Assembly: GCF_000332135.1 (NCBI RefSeq)
Contig: NZ_KB235896.1
Coordinates: 248,001 to 312,000, forward strand
Reading direction: 5' to 3'
Length of the DNA stretch: 64,000 bases
DNA from: Anabaena sp. PCC 7108
GTDB taxonomy: Bacteria; Cyanobacteriota; Cyanobacteriia; Cyanobacteriales; Nostocaceae
This document shows, piece by piece, positions 1-9,191 of this stretch (the stretch's first letter is position 1; every line of letters begins with the position of its first letter). The translations under genes and the position numbers were made by a program. The notes under the pieces were generated by a model. It searched no databases. It saw only the letters and a list, made by a program, of their open reading frames with translations, and was not told where the DNA came from.

Positions 1-794
1 TTATTACCAAAAGATAATTTACAACCAGGGAAAGTATCAGCAATAATTTCTGCGACTTCTTTAACCCGATAATTATTTGCTGTATCTCCAACGTTAAAGA
101 CTTGATTGTGGACAATATCTCTAGGTGCTTCTAAAGCGCAAACAATGGCTTTACAAATATCCAAAGCATGAACTAATGGCCGCCAAGGTGTACCATCACT
201 AGTCATTTTAATTTCTTTGGTAGTCCATGCTAATCCTGATAAGTTGTTTAAAACAATATCAAATCGCATTCTAGGAGAAGCACCAAAAGCGGTAGCATTC
301 CGCATAAAGGTGGGAGAAAAATCATCATCAGCTAATGGTTTGACATCTCTTTCTACTAATGTTTTGCATTCTGCATATGCTGTTTGAGGATTAACAGGTG
401 ATTCTTCTGTAACATCATCTTCACTAGCAACGCCATAGACACTGCATGAAGACATATACACAAAGCGACGTACCCCTACTGCTTTGGCTAAATTAGCAAG
501 ACGAACTGAACCTAAATGATTAATTTCATAGGTAATATTGGGTGCTAATTGTCCTGTAGGATCATTGGAAAGTTCCGCCATGTGAACGATTGCTTCCACA
601 CCCTGTAAATCTTCAGGAGTAATATTACGAATATCTTTATTGAGGGTTTTAGCTGTTATATCACTTCCGTTATATAGCCAACCAACTTTATAAAAACCAG
701 TATCTACGCCGAGAACTTCGTGACCTCTTGCAATTAACATAGGAGGCAGTAAAGAACCTAAATATCCTTCTGTTCCTGTTACTAATATCTTCAT
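1..794 (-). CDS. NAD-dependent epimerase/dehydratase (C-terminus beyond window edge)
   Basis: This is an extended short-chain dehydrogenase/reductase that probably modifies a nucleotide-activated sugar in the cytoplasm. The protein starts with MKILVTGTEGYLGS, a Rossmann fold with the GxxGxxG cofactor motif near residues 7-13. A serine-rich strand (SSCSVYG) and a YAECK (YxxxK) catalytic pair follow, and the NVGD segment typical of the family lies near the cut end. The start is the ATG at 792-794; the stop lies before position 1. It is the last visible gene of a minus-strand series rfbF, lhgO, GT8, epimerase, so a role in surface polysaccharide synthesis is inferred from context. The exact substrate cannot be told from sequence alone. 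Confidence 0.88.
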   Translation of the reverse strand, partial: MKILVTGTEGYLGSLLPPMLIARGHEVLGVDTGFYKVGWLYNGSDITAKTLNKDIRNITPEDLQGVEAIVHMAELSNDPTGQLAPNITYEINHLGSVRLANLAKAVGVRRFVYMSSCSVYGVASEDDVTEESPVNPQTAYAECKTLVERDVKPLADDDFSPTFMRNATAFGASPRMRFDIVLNNLSGLAWTTKEIKMTSDGTPWRPLVHALDICKAIVCALEAPRDIVHNQVFNVGDTANNYRVKEVAEIIADTFPGCKLSFGN

Positions 795-910
795 TGTTGT
801 TATGTCCTGTTTGTTGATTATTTCAATTACACGGAGCTTTATTCACAGCGAAATTATCTTTGCAATTATGTCAAAAGCAAAGAAATCATGAGAATTAATA
901 CGACAATGTT

Positions 911-1852
911 TTAGAGTTTTGACGTAGTTAGTGATGTTACTTTCAACAATTTTCTAACCAGTCTTCTCCAAACAGTATCCCGCCATCCTGACCAAGATGT
1001 CATATCAAGATATTGAAAAAATAAATCTTTTTTCGGGTGCTTACATTCTGTTTGCAATCCTGCGTACCAAGGTTTAGGAGAGTTAGTAAAGTGAATAATG
1101 TAAGGTTGATGGAGAAGTTCTTCATAGATATCTTCTGCATAAGGACTCTCTTTCCAGGATGAATAATCATATATTCTCGGCATTTGATTCCATCGCGGAT
1201 GAATTTCTTGCCATTTACCCGCAAGCACTGCATTCAACCCATCTTGATCGTTTCTGACATATTCTCTATTCTGTGTTATGTATTCAAGAACTTTTTCTCC
1301 TATGTTTTCGTTGCGCCATTGTTTTAGATTAATTACTAAAAGTCCAGAATTAAAATATTTCAAATCTGGGCTAATTCCGACTTCTTTGTAATTCTTCAAT
1401 CCATCAGACATTGATATATACAGTTCAACATCATCCTGAACTGCTAATACATAGTTGTCTTCTAGAGGAATATTCCATAACTCCTCTAAATTTCCTTTGA
1501 CTACCATATCGGTGTCTAGATAAATTGCTTTATCAAACTCTGGTGGTAAAAATTTAGTAATTAGGAGTCGATAATATGAAGTAGTTGTTAGATGCCTAGT
1601 CAAGACCAGATTATTTAACTGCGTATCATCTATTTGTATCCATGAAATCTCAACTTGGTCTGATTGAAGTGATTTAATAATTTTGTTTTTGTTAGTTTTA
1701 TTAATCCCTCCATCAAGAATAAATAATGCTATTTGGCGCTTACTTTTAAGATTTGCGAGTGCTGAACGAACCGTAACCGCTAGGGGCATAGCATAGTTAT
1801 TATCAGCAGCACAGACAAGTATAATCGGCTGAAGTGTGGAGTCAATGTACAT
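911..1852 (-). CDS. Glycosyltransferase family 8 protein
   Basis: A 313-residue GT-A fold glycosyltransferase of family GT8, which transfers a sugar from a nucleotide donor with retention of configuration. The DxD metal/nucleotide-binding motif is in YLDTDMVV (D113 and D115). The acceptor-side motif YFNSGLLVINL lies near residue 165 and the C-terminal HFTNSPKPW motif near residue 257; all three are GT8 hallmarks. No signal peptide or membrane segment is evident, so it acts in the cytoplasm or at the inner face of the membrane. It lies between the L-2-hydroxyglutarate oxidase and the epimerase in a minus-strand surface-sugar cluster (gaps of about 155 and 116 bp). The sugar donor is unknown. 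Confidence 0.9.
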   Translation of the reverse strand: MYIDSTLQPIILVCAADNNYAMPLAVTVRSALANLKSKRQIALFILDGGINKTNKNKIIKSLQSDQVEISWIQIDDTQLNNLVLTRHLTTTSYYRLLITKFLPPEFDKAIYLDTDMVVKGNLEELWNIPLEDNYVLAVQDDVELYISMSDGLKNYKEVGISPDLKYFNSGLLVINLKQWRNENIGEKVLEYITQNREYVRNDQDGLNAVLAGKWQEIHPRWNQMPRIYDYSSWKESPYAEDIYEELLHQPYIIHFTNSPKPWYAGLQTECKHPKKDLFFQYLDMTSWSGWRDTVWRRLVRKLLKVTSLTTSKL

Positions 1853-2007
1853 AACAAGAATACTGTCAAGTTGCTGAATATAAAAATCTAGATGATGGCG
1901 ATGACAACAATAAGTGATTAAGCAAAATTTTATAATTCACTTATTCTGAAATAGATTCAGATTAGATCCAGCTAATCTAGGGTAGATGCCAAACAATTTA
2001 TCAAAAG

Positions 2008-3225
2008 TTAATTTTTTACTGCCATTTTCAGGAGAAGAGACTCTTGGGGTATTTGCGCCACAATTGCTTTACCAATTTCCAAGGAAGAAGTTGCTGCGGG
2101 TGAGGGTGCATTGCAAACATGAATAGAATTTTTGCCTTGGACGATTAAAAAGTCATCTACTAAGGAACCATTACTCTTCAATGCTTGAGCGCGAACTCCT
2201 GCATGGGTGGGGACTAAATCTGCGGCTTGGACTTCGGGAATTAGTTTTTGTAAACTCTTAACAAAGGCAGCTTTACTAAAGGAACGAATGATTTCTTGAA
2301 TTCCTTCATCAGCGTGTTTAGCTGCTAGTTTCCAGAAACCAGGATAGGTGATTACTTCGGCAAAATCTCGCAAGTCAAAATCGGTTTTTTTGTAACCTTC
2401 TCGTTTGAGACTGAGAACTGCATTTGGTCCTGCGTGGACACTGTTATCAATCATCCGGGTAAAGTGGACACCCAAAAAGGGGAAATCAGGGTTGGGAACC
2501 GGGTAAATGAGCGTTTTGACCAAATAGCGCTTTTCTGGGGTTAGTTCGTAATATTCGCCCCGGAAGGGAACTATTTTGGCTTCGGGGTTAGCTTTTCCTA
2601 ATTTTGCAATGCGATCGCTATGCAATCCGGCACAATTGATCACAAATTGAGTTTCAAAACTACCTTTGTTGGTTTCAATTACCTGATTCTTCCCACTGTG
2701 AGAAATTTGTAAAACTTTGGTATTGAGGCGTAAATCTCCACCTTGATTTTCAATAATTTCAGCGTATTTTAAACAAACTTGTTTGTAATTAACAATTCCT
2801 GTAGAAAATACACGGATTCCACCTACACAACTGACATGAGGTTCAATTTCTTTAACCTCTTCAGGACTGATTTTTTGAACTGGTATTCCGTTCTCTAAGC
2901 CTCTGTTGTAGAGAGTTTCTAATCTGGGTAGTTCTTGTTCTTCTGTGGCCACAATTACCTTACCACAAATATCATGTTCAATTTCATATTTTTGGCAGAA
3001 TTCTATCATCGATAGACTACCATCACGGCAAAATTTAGCTTTGAAGCTGCCTGGTTTGTAGTAAATTCCCGAATGAATTACGCCGCTATTATTGCCTGTT
3101 TGATGAAATGCCCATTGACTTTCTTTTTCTAGTACTAATATTCGTGCGTCAGGATAGCGATTTCCTATGGACATTGCTGTAGAAAGTCCAACTATTCCTC
3201 CACCAATAATTGCAAAATCGTACAT
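2008..3225 (-). CDS. lhgO: L-2-hydroxyglutarate oxidase family FAD enzyme
   Basis: A 405-residue DAO-superfamily flavoprotein. The N-terminus MYDFAIIGGGIVGLSTA is an FAD-binding Rossmann motif (GGGIVG). It is followed by a glutamate that ends the second strand (VLEKE) and by HQTGNNSGVIHSGIYY, characteristic of LhgO/YgaF. Length matches the family (about 400). The known reaction is oxidation of L-2-hydroxyglutarate to 2-oxoglutarate, passing electrons to the membrane quinone pool. It starts 30 bp downstream of rfbF and is probably co-transcribed with it, which is unexpected for a metabolite-repair enzyme. A related alpha-hydroxyacid made or used by the glycan pathway is an alternative substrate. 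Family assignment is firm; the role here is inference. Confidence 0.88.
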   Translation of the reverse strand: MYDFAIIGGGIVGLSTAMSIGNRYPDARILVLEKESQWAFHQTGNNSGVIHSGIYYKPGSFKAKFCRDGSLSMIEFCQKYEIEHDICGKVIVATEEQELPRLETLYNRGLENGIPVQKISPEEVKEIEPHVSCVGGIRVFSTGIVNYKQVCLKYAEIIENQGGDLRLNTKVLQISHSGKNQVIETNKGSFETQFVINCAGLHSDRIAKLGKANPEAKIVPFRGEYYELTPEKRYLVKTLIYPVPNPDFPFLGVHFTRMIDNSVHAGPNAVLSLKREGYKKTDFDLRDFAEVITYPGFWKLAAKHADEGIQEIIRSFSKAAFVKSLQKLIPEVQAADLVPTHAGVRAQALKSNGSLVDDFLIVQGKNSIHVCNAPSPAATSSLEIGKAIVAQIPQESLLLKMAVKN

Positions 3226-3255
3226 TAGTAATCTTTCCCTAATCCAAAATTAGTA

Positions 3256-4029
3256 TTACCAAACTTTCCACGGAGCTTGATTATTTTTCCATAGATCCTC
3301 TAAGTAGTTTTTGTCTCTTAAAGTATCCATAGGTTGCCAAAAACCATTATGTTTAAAAGCCGATAATTGTTCCATATCAGCTAACTTTTCTAATGGCTCT
3401 TTTTCCCAAACAGTATCATCATCAGTAATAAAGTTGATTACTTCTGGTTCCAGAACAAAATAGCCACCATTAATCCAAGCACCATCACCTTCAGGTTTTT
3501 CTCGAAAACTCGTAATTTTGGTTTGTTCTTGTCCTAGAGAAATTGCCCCAAATCTTCCTGCTGGTTGCACTGCACTGAGTGTTGCTAAACATTTTTGTTC
3601 TTGATGAAATTTAATTAATTCTGTGATATTTACATCACTGACTCCATCACCATAAGTGAAACAAAAAGTGTCGTTACCAATATGTTCTTTGACTCGCTTT
3701 AAACGCCCGCCTGTCATTGTATTATCACCTGTATTTACTAAGGTGATGCGCCAGGGTTCAGCATATCCAGAATGTATACTCATCTGGTTAAATCGCATAT
3801 CAAATGTCACATCTGACATATGTAAGAAGTAGTTAGCAAAATACTCCTTGATGATGTAACCTTTGTAGCCGCAACAAATAATAAATTCATTAATCCCGTG
3901 GGATGAATAAATTTTCATGATGTGCCAGAGAATTGGCTTACCACCAATTTCAACCATAGGCTTGGGTTTAATACTAGTTTCTTCACTGAGGCGTGTACCC
4001 AGTCCTCCAGCTAAAATCACCGCTTTCAT
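3256..4029 (-). CDS. rfbF: Glucose-1-phosphate cytidylyltransferase
   Basis: A 257-residue nucleotidyltransferase that makes CDP-glucose from CTP and glucose-1-phosphate, the first step to CDP-linked 3,6-dideoxy or branched sugars. The N-terminus MKAVILAGGLGTRLSEET holds the GGxGTR nucleotide loop, and KPKPMVEIGGKPILWHIM is the usual substrate lysine region. The segments YKGYIIKEYF and CFTYGDGVSD identify RfbF rather than glucose-1-P thymidylyltransferase. A GAGGG ribosome site sits 11 nt before the ATG. It is the first gene of the minus-strand cluster, with about 620 bp of non-coding DNA upstream that probably holds the operon promoter. The usual partner rfbG is not in the window and may lie beyond position 1. 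Confidence 0.92.
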   Translation of the reverse strand: MKAVILAGGLGTRLSEETSIKPKPMVEIGGKPILWHIMKIYSSHGINEFIICCGYKGYIIKEYFANYFLHMSDVTFDMRFNQMSIHSGYAEPWRITLVNTGDNTMTGGRLKRVKEHIGNDTFCFTYGDGVSDVNITELIKFHQEQKCLATLSAVQPAGRFGAISLGQEQTKITSFREKPEGDGAWINGGYFVLEPEVINFITDDDTVWEKEPLEKLADMEQLSAFKHNGFWQPMDTLRDKNYLEDLWKNNQAPWKVW

Positions 4030-4653
4030 GCAATTAATTCCCTCGAAGATTTGCAGGTAGGTTATTATTTAAGTTATCGGGATGAAGAGGATGCACTATA
4101 AATATAGAAAAAATTTATTTTCATATATTTATTTTTCTCTACCAAGAATATAGAAACAATTTAACTGGAAATTGATCATAAATTGTGAAGAAAAAGTAAA
4201 TTAAGATACTTTATATATAAAAGCTTGATGAATATACTAATTGTGAATTCAACTTTAATAAATTATACCATTTTAAATGTGTAGCTTTGGATTCTAAAAG
4301 ACTTACTGTATCAGCTTTAGAGTTTTCTATCTACTGCTATTTTTTCTAACCTTGGTATTAATAAAAGCAAATAAACATAAAAATAACTAGCATTATATTT
4401 TGCCTACCTCTAAAGGAATGATTTTTCCTGAAGAGTCAGCAAAAAATGCTAATTATCATACAGATACTATGAAATGATCTAAGATCACGCCTGGTTCAAT
4501 ACTTATTATTATGCCTGGCAGGATGATGCGGAGATTTTTTTTGACAAGAGATCCTATTGGTAGCTGCTAATTGATGATTGATGAAAAGATAATTGCAACA
4601 AGCTAATTAACAACAAGACCAAATTTATCGACGGTAATTAAACAAACTGGAGA
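4030..4653. other. Non-coding spacer upstream of rfbF
   Basis: About 620 bp of AT-rich DNA between the 3' end of the kinase/TPR gene and the start of rfbF, both on the minus strand. No coding frame, tRNA or strong hairpin with a T-run was seen. It most likely holds the promoter of the sugar operon near its left edge. Confidence 0.5.
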
Positions 4654-6852
4654 CTAGGGATTAACTTGTTCAAAAATATTTGAACTCTGGAATAAAGTAT
4701 CACACTTTTTGGATACGATCACGCAAATGTTACTGAGAGCTTGCTGATAATTATCCATATCCTCTTGTTGCAGGTACATTTGAGCAGATTTTTCTAAATC
4801 TTCAATTGCTTGGGCATGATTTTCTTTAACTTGACTTTCTCCATATTGTGCTAGTTCATAGTACACCATCCCTCGCTTGAGATACACTTTTGCCATATGA
4901 GGATTGATATTTATGGCTTGGGTAAAATCACTAATTGCCTGTTTATATTCTTGTGCATAATTGCTGCTATATTGAGCAAATTGATAACGGGCAAGACCTC
5001 TTTGAAAATAAGCTTCTGCTTTAGATAAATTAAGTTTGATAGCTTGAGTAAAATCCGCAATTGATTTTTGATATTCTTGTTGGGAATTATTGCTATATTT
5101 AGCAATTTGAGAACGAACTATACCCCGTCTAATATAAGCTTCAGTATCATGACTATTCAGGTTAAGAGCAGTATTAAAGTTATTGATAGCTTTCTTATAC
5201 TCTTGATCAGGATCATTACTATAGTCGGCAAGCATATAATAGGCATTACCTCGGTTCACAAGTGCTTTTACTTCCTGAGGATTAATTTTAAGAGCCTGGT
5301 TATAGTCTGCTAATGCTCCTTCAAAATCATTGATATTGTAGCGGGCATTACCTCGATTAATAAATAATTTTGCGTAATTAGGATTTTTTTTGATGCCTTG
5401 GCTAAAATTATCAATGGCTTGCTCATATTCTCGTTTTTGATAATCCATGTTACCTCGCTCATAGTAATCTTCAAAAGTCAGACTTTGATCTACTAAATCA
5501 GTATTATTTTCTTGGCGAGACATCAACGTTTGTTGAGTGTAAGGATTTTGAGAAACAAATGGACGAGTAAATTTAATCATTACGTCTAAATATCCCAACA
5601 AACCAAAACCCAAAAGACAAAACATAACTGTGTAGAATTTGGATTTTTTTGAATTTTTGGGAGGTTGAACTGTAGAAAAGTTTTGAGTAAATATTGGTTG
5701 CCAATGGTGTACTGAAGAGCCGACTGTAACTGGTTTTCGGAATCGAGGAGTGTGTGTGTGGCGCTTTTTGGGTTTTCGGCGCGGTTGCAGATGTTCTCTC
5801 GAAGCGATCGCTTCCAGTGATGGAAAAGGATCGCGTCCACCTAATCGCAAAGCACGTTCACACCAAGGACATTGCTTCAGGTGATTATTATAAAGATGCT
5901 GAGAATTTATAGTACAAGTAACAAGATTTTCTTCTGCCACAGCTATTGCTGAGAACCAGGTTTGAGCGCTAGGTCGCAATTGGGGATTGTGATGGCCATC
6001 TTCAAAACAACGGACAAACAAATCCCTTAAACTAGGATGAAGCATTTCCCAAGGGGGTGAAACGGGGGTTGGCCGATAGGGAACTTGCCGTTTTTGACAA
6101 TATGTAAAATGACCATCAACTATCCTAGCTTCATAGGCAGGGGGGTCAAATACACCTTGAAAAATCCCTGAAAATGGGTGAGTCCCTTCCATTAACAATT
6201 GAAATATCAGTACTGCTAATCCAAATACATCATGGGAACTGTTGCGATCGTACTGAGCGAAAGTTTTATTCTGTAATTCTGGTGGAGTATATTCTGGTTT
6301 ACCGACTGGACAACGATAGACAATATTCTGTTCTGAGTCACGTACTTGGAATGAGTCTGTATCTACCAAGGTGATTAAGGCGGTATCACTCACTAGAATA
6401 TTCGACTCATTCACATCGCCAATACAGTATTGACTAGCGTGCAAAGCGGCAAAAGCTGCGGCTAAATTGCGAGCAGTCCTGAGTAAATACTGATAATTGA
6501 ATAAGGGGCAGTTTTGGCGACGGTTTCCAGGATTGTAAAAGTCCATAATCGGCCGCATCTTGCGAATGCGGGGCATTAAAAAGCCGATTATGCTCCCACT
6601 ACCATCTGCTGCTTGTAATAACTCTCGTGGCCAAGCAATGGAAATATGCCCTAAATTAGCTGTAGGGTTTTCAGGCGGTTTGGCAAGCATCACCTGAAGT
6701 TTTTGAGCATGGGTGACAACTGGCTTGTGATAAATTTTTGCCACTAAATTTTCATCTGATGGCACTGCATATACACAAGCTTCTCCACCACGCCCTAAAT
6801 TAACGGTGAGATCGAGAAGTTCTGGCTTGGGAAAACAACGTATTACCTGCAT
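4654..6852 (-). CDS. Protein kinase-like / TPR membrane protein of a TerY-P type triad
   Basis: A 732-residue protein. Residues 1-310 are a divergent Ser/Thr kinase fold: glycine loop GRGGEACVY at 20-28, lysine in LVAKIY (K39), catalytic-loop equivalent GDVNESN (D146), and a DFG equivalent written DTD (D164-D166). A small CPWC knuckle near residue 328 may bind metal with nearby cysteines. A single membrane helix follows at about 404-426, and then six or so tetratricopeptide repeats (about 455-690) with GNxxY/RGxxxY periodicity. The arrangement puts the kinase and TPRs on opposite sides of the membrane. It is the last gene after VWA and PP2C genes (42 bp gap), matching the TerY-P VWA/phosphatase/kinase triad described for ter-type stress systems. 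Substrates are unknown. Confidence 0.85.
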   Translation of the reverse strand: MQVIRCFPKPELLDLTVNLGRGGEACVYAVPSDENLVAKIYHKPVVTHAQKLQVMLAKPPENPTANLGHISIAWPRELLQAADGSGSIIGFLMPRIRKMRPIMDFYNPGNRRQNCPLFNYQYLLRTARNLAAAFAALHASQYCIGDVNESNILVSDTALITLVDTDSFQVRDSEQNIVYRCPVGKPEYTPPELQNKTFAQYDRNSSHDVFGLAVLIFQLLMEGTHPFSGIFQGVFDPPAYEARIVDGHFTYCQKRQVPYRPTPVSPPWEMLHPSLRDLFVRCFEDGHHNPQLRPSAQTWFSAIAVAEENLVTCTINSQHLYNNHLKQCPWCERALRLGGRDPFPSLEAIASREHLQPRRKPKKRHTHTPRFRKPVTVGSSVHHWQPIFTQNFSTVQPPKNSKKSKFYTVMFCLLGFGLLGYLDVMIKFTRPFVSQNPYTQQTLMSRQENNTDLVDQSLTFEDYYERGNMDYQKREYEQAIDNFSQGIKKNPNYAKLFINRGNARYNINDFEGALADYNQALKINPQEVKALVNRGNAYYMLADYSNDPDQEYKKAINNFNTALNLNSHDTEAYIRRGIVRSQIAKYSNNSQQEYQKSIADFTQAIKLNLSKAEAYFQRGLARYQFAQYSSNYAQEYKQAISDFTQAININPHMAKVYLKRGMVYYELAQYGESQVKENHAQAIEDLEKSAQMYLQQEDMDNYQQALSNICVIVSKKCDTLFQSSNIFEQVNP

Positions 6853-6894
6853 GGTAGAGTTAGGATTGATAGAGGTTATTTTGACAGATATTGC

Positions 6895-7680
6895 TTATGA
6901 GTGGCTGAATGCTGCTAAGACTAAGGTCAAATCATCATCCGTGCGTTGAGTAATCCGCTCAGAGCATAAAAACCTCACCAACTGATCTTTGGCCATAATC
7001 TTATCCTCCGCATTCGCTACAAACTCGAATAAGGGAAAAAAGAATGGTTTGTGAGGTTCACCGACAACCATATTTAACGCCAGCATTTGTAGTCCATCGG
7101 TGAGAACGCCTATATTGACTATTGTTTGGCGCAATATTCTTATTTGGGCGGTATCTACTGCATCTGGTGAAGTCAAAAAAGTAGTTTCATTAATGTATTC
7201 ACCGTTATTAGGTATGGTAAGTGCCAGCAGATTACCCGTCTGATCTTTGGCTACAGCTAAACCATCACCTATTTGACCTACGGCTACAACTTCTGGTGTG
7301 GCGATCGCAATAATTAAGGTAGTTGCTAAGTCATGAGGCTGATGATTGCAGACATTTGCCTCATCTTCTACAGCTTTTTTAGCTGCTAATATGGCATCCG
7401 TCAGCAGTCCACGCAACAAACCATCATCCGCAATACTCTTGCGGATCATGTCTTGATTGTTTGAGAGATGGTCTATCGCTGTTTCTACAGCAATCATTGC
7501 TCCCACCTTTCCCAAAGTTGCAGAACCTGCACCATCTGCTGTCGCTACTACTAACACGTTATCTGGCAATATTTGCCAATGGTGAGCATCCTGACACAAC
7601 TGTTTGCTTTTGACGTGGCTAGTACCACATACAGAAGCGGCTACTATCCGCCATTGAGAAGTCTGTTTTGGTGTGTTCAT
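6895..7680 (-). CDS. PP2C-family Ser/Thr phosphatase of the TerY-P type triad
   Basis: A PP2C/PPM metal-dependent phosphatase of about 261 residues. It begins MNTPKQTSQWRIV; the family motif GTSHVKSKQLCQDAH, the metal-binding Asp in VVATADGAGS, GQIGDG in the middle and TDDDLTLVLA near the end are all present. The frame is open 42 bases further up to a TTG at 7722, but the ATG at 7680 leaves a normal PP2C N-terminus and is preferred. Its place between the VWA gene and the kinase gene suggests it removes phosphates added by that kinase, a standard reversible switch. No membrane segment is seen, so it is probably cytoplasmic. Confidence 0.87.
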   Translation of the reverse strand: MNTPKQTSQWRIVAASVCGTSHVKSKQLCQDAHHWQILPDNVLVVATADGAGSATLGKVGAMIAVETAIDHLSNNQDMIRKSIADDGLLRGLLTDAILAAKKAVEDEANVCNHQPHDLATTLIIAIATPEVVAVGQIGDGLAVAKDQTGNLLALTIPNNGEYINETTFLTSPDAVDTAQIRILRQTIVNIGVLTDGLQMLALNMVVGEPHKPFFFPLFEFVANAEDKIMAKDQLVRFLCSERITQRTDDDLTLVLAAFSHS

Positions 7681-7788
7681 AAATTTGCTCTCACAGCTAA
7701 AGTAAAAAGTTATCAGTTTCAAGGTGGGTGATCAAAAACCACTACCTCAGCATTTTTGCCAATTGATGGGGAATTTTTCCCAGCAATT

Positions 7789-7837
7789 TAACTGGTAACT
7801 GTCAACTGTTAACTGTTAACTGTTAACTGTTAAACAG
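7789..7837. repeat. Heptameric short tandem repeat (TAACTGT)n
   Basis: Seven near-perfect 7-base units of TAACTGT lie end to end between the VWA and PP2C genes. The repeat runs into the 3' end of the VWA frame, so the TAA stop of that gene falls in the last repeat units. Such heptameric arrays are typical of heterocystous cyanobacteria. Confidence 0.85.
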
Positions 7838-8531
7838 ACCCCCAACCAATTGGTGGTAGTGCTACTTGCTCATCTACTTTAGAATGAGAAACAGCTGACA
7901 TACTAGCCGAAAGCCAAACGAACATTTCGATAAAGTTTAATCCCTGGAGTTTCAAAGGGGTACGCACAGCTATTTGATTTAACCGCATCATATTGGCATT
8001 ATCTACACCTACGGTAAAAAATGCGACGCGCTTATTTGCTTCATCTCCTTGTAGCCGCTGCACTGCTTGCTCAATCACATGATCTAACTCACCTTGTGGC
8101 TCACCATCAGTAATCATAAATACCCACGGACGATAGTACGCAATGCCATTAGCACGATACTGCGATTTACGTTCTTGAATTATTTCTAATGATTTATGAA
8201 TTCCCGCGCCCATTGTCGTTAGTCCCTGGGCTGTTAGAATGGGTGGGTTGAATTGGTCCGCGGTGACAAAGTCTTGCACTACGTTGACATGACTATCAAA
8301 TGTAATAATCGCTACCTCTACTCTCCTGGCTGCTAAGGAATTTTTAACTAGTTCATCCTTGAAACTCAGCAAGCCTTGATTTAAAGCCTCTATCCGTTCT
8401 CCTTGCATCGAGCCAGATGTATCTAGCAATAGCACGCAAGGACAACGGGGTTCCGGGTTTTCTGCAAACTCTACGACTTCATCTAGTTTTAGTGTATCCA
8501 GCATAACCTTTTGTGTTATGTTATAGTCCAA
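7830..8531 (-). CDS. VWA domain protein (TerY-like), first gene of the TerY-P type triad
   Basis: A 233-residue von Willebrand factor A domain protein. The metal-ion-dependent adhesion site is intact: DTSGS at residues 37-41, a threonine in LTTMGAGIH, and an aspartate in MITDGEPQGE. There is no signal peptide or membrane helix, so it is probably cytoplasmic, as expected of TerY. The start used is a TTG at 8531 with an AAGGAAA ribosome site about 8 nt upstream; an ATG nine codons in (MLDTLK) is an alternative. It precedes the PP2C and kinase genes on the same strand. In known TerY-P systems the VWA protein is a scaffold or target for the phosphorylation pair; that role is inferred here. Confidence 0.85.
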   Translation of the reverse strand: MDYNITQKVMLDTLKLDEVVEFAENPEPRCPCVLLLDTSGSMQGERIEALNQGLLSFKDELVKNSLAARRVEVAIITFDSHVNVVQDFVTADQFNPPILTAQGLTTMGAGIHKSLEIIQERKSQYRANGIAYYRPWVFMITDGEPQGELDHVIEQAVQRLQGDEANKRVAFFTVGVDNANMMRLNQIAVRTPLKLQGLNFIEMFVWLSASMSAVSHSKVDEQVALPPIGWGSV

Positions 8532-9191
8532 AGCTTTAATTTCCTTTCCTCAAAGTATATAATTTCTAACACTAGTACGACTACAATTATGGTATTTGGC
8601 GGTAAATAGCTTAATCTTCATTAACCAAATTATTCTCACCTAATTCTCTATTTCAGGAAATTTGAATAACTATATGGTTTAGTTAAAGCGAATTTATCAG
8701 GGTGCGAATCTTAGCTGTTGTGGTGGAACTGCCATAATTTATGTCCAGCACTTTAAGAATATAATAATCAATATAGTCATTGATCAAAGTTAAGTTCTTA
8801 AAGATTTTATGTGGAAAATGGATAACTAATAAACTACTAAGTGATCCTCATTAATTCTGCCATTCAAATAAACATTACAATGTAAAAATGGCAACAAAAA
8901 ACTGAATTTTATGGAAAATAGAAGGAGTATTTACAGACTAGTACCATACAGGTAAAATAACTATACAGTTGAAAAATGTTAACAAGTTTTTTCCTTTGTT
9001 CTTGCTGACAGTAGTAATATTATTAAGTTACCAAAGCAGCCAGAATAAATTTCTGTAGCTAATAACAAGTACATAATATTTGTAGGTACATATTGTTTAT
9101 AGAGAAAAATTAAAGAGAAACGCAAATTTAATCTCAAGATTTACTCTTTCTCAATACTAAGTCAATTTCTCCAAAAAAAACTGTAAAAAAT
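8532..9191. other. Divergent promoter region
   Basis: About 660 bp of AT-rich sequence separate the minus-strand VWA operon from the plus-strand response regulator. It must hold both promoters. No coding frame, RNA gene or recognised operator was seen. Confidence 0.5.
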
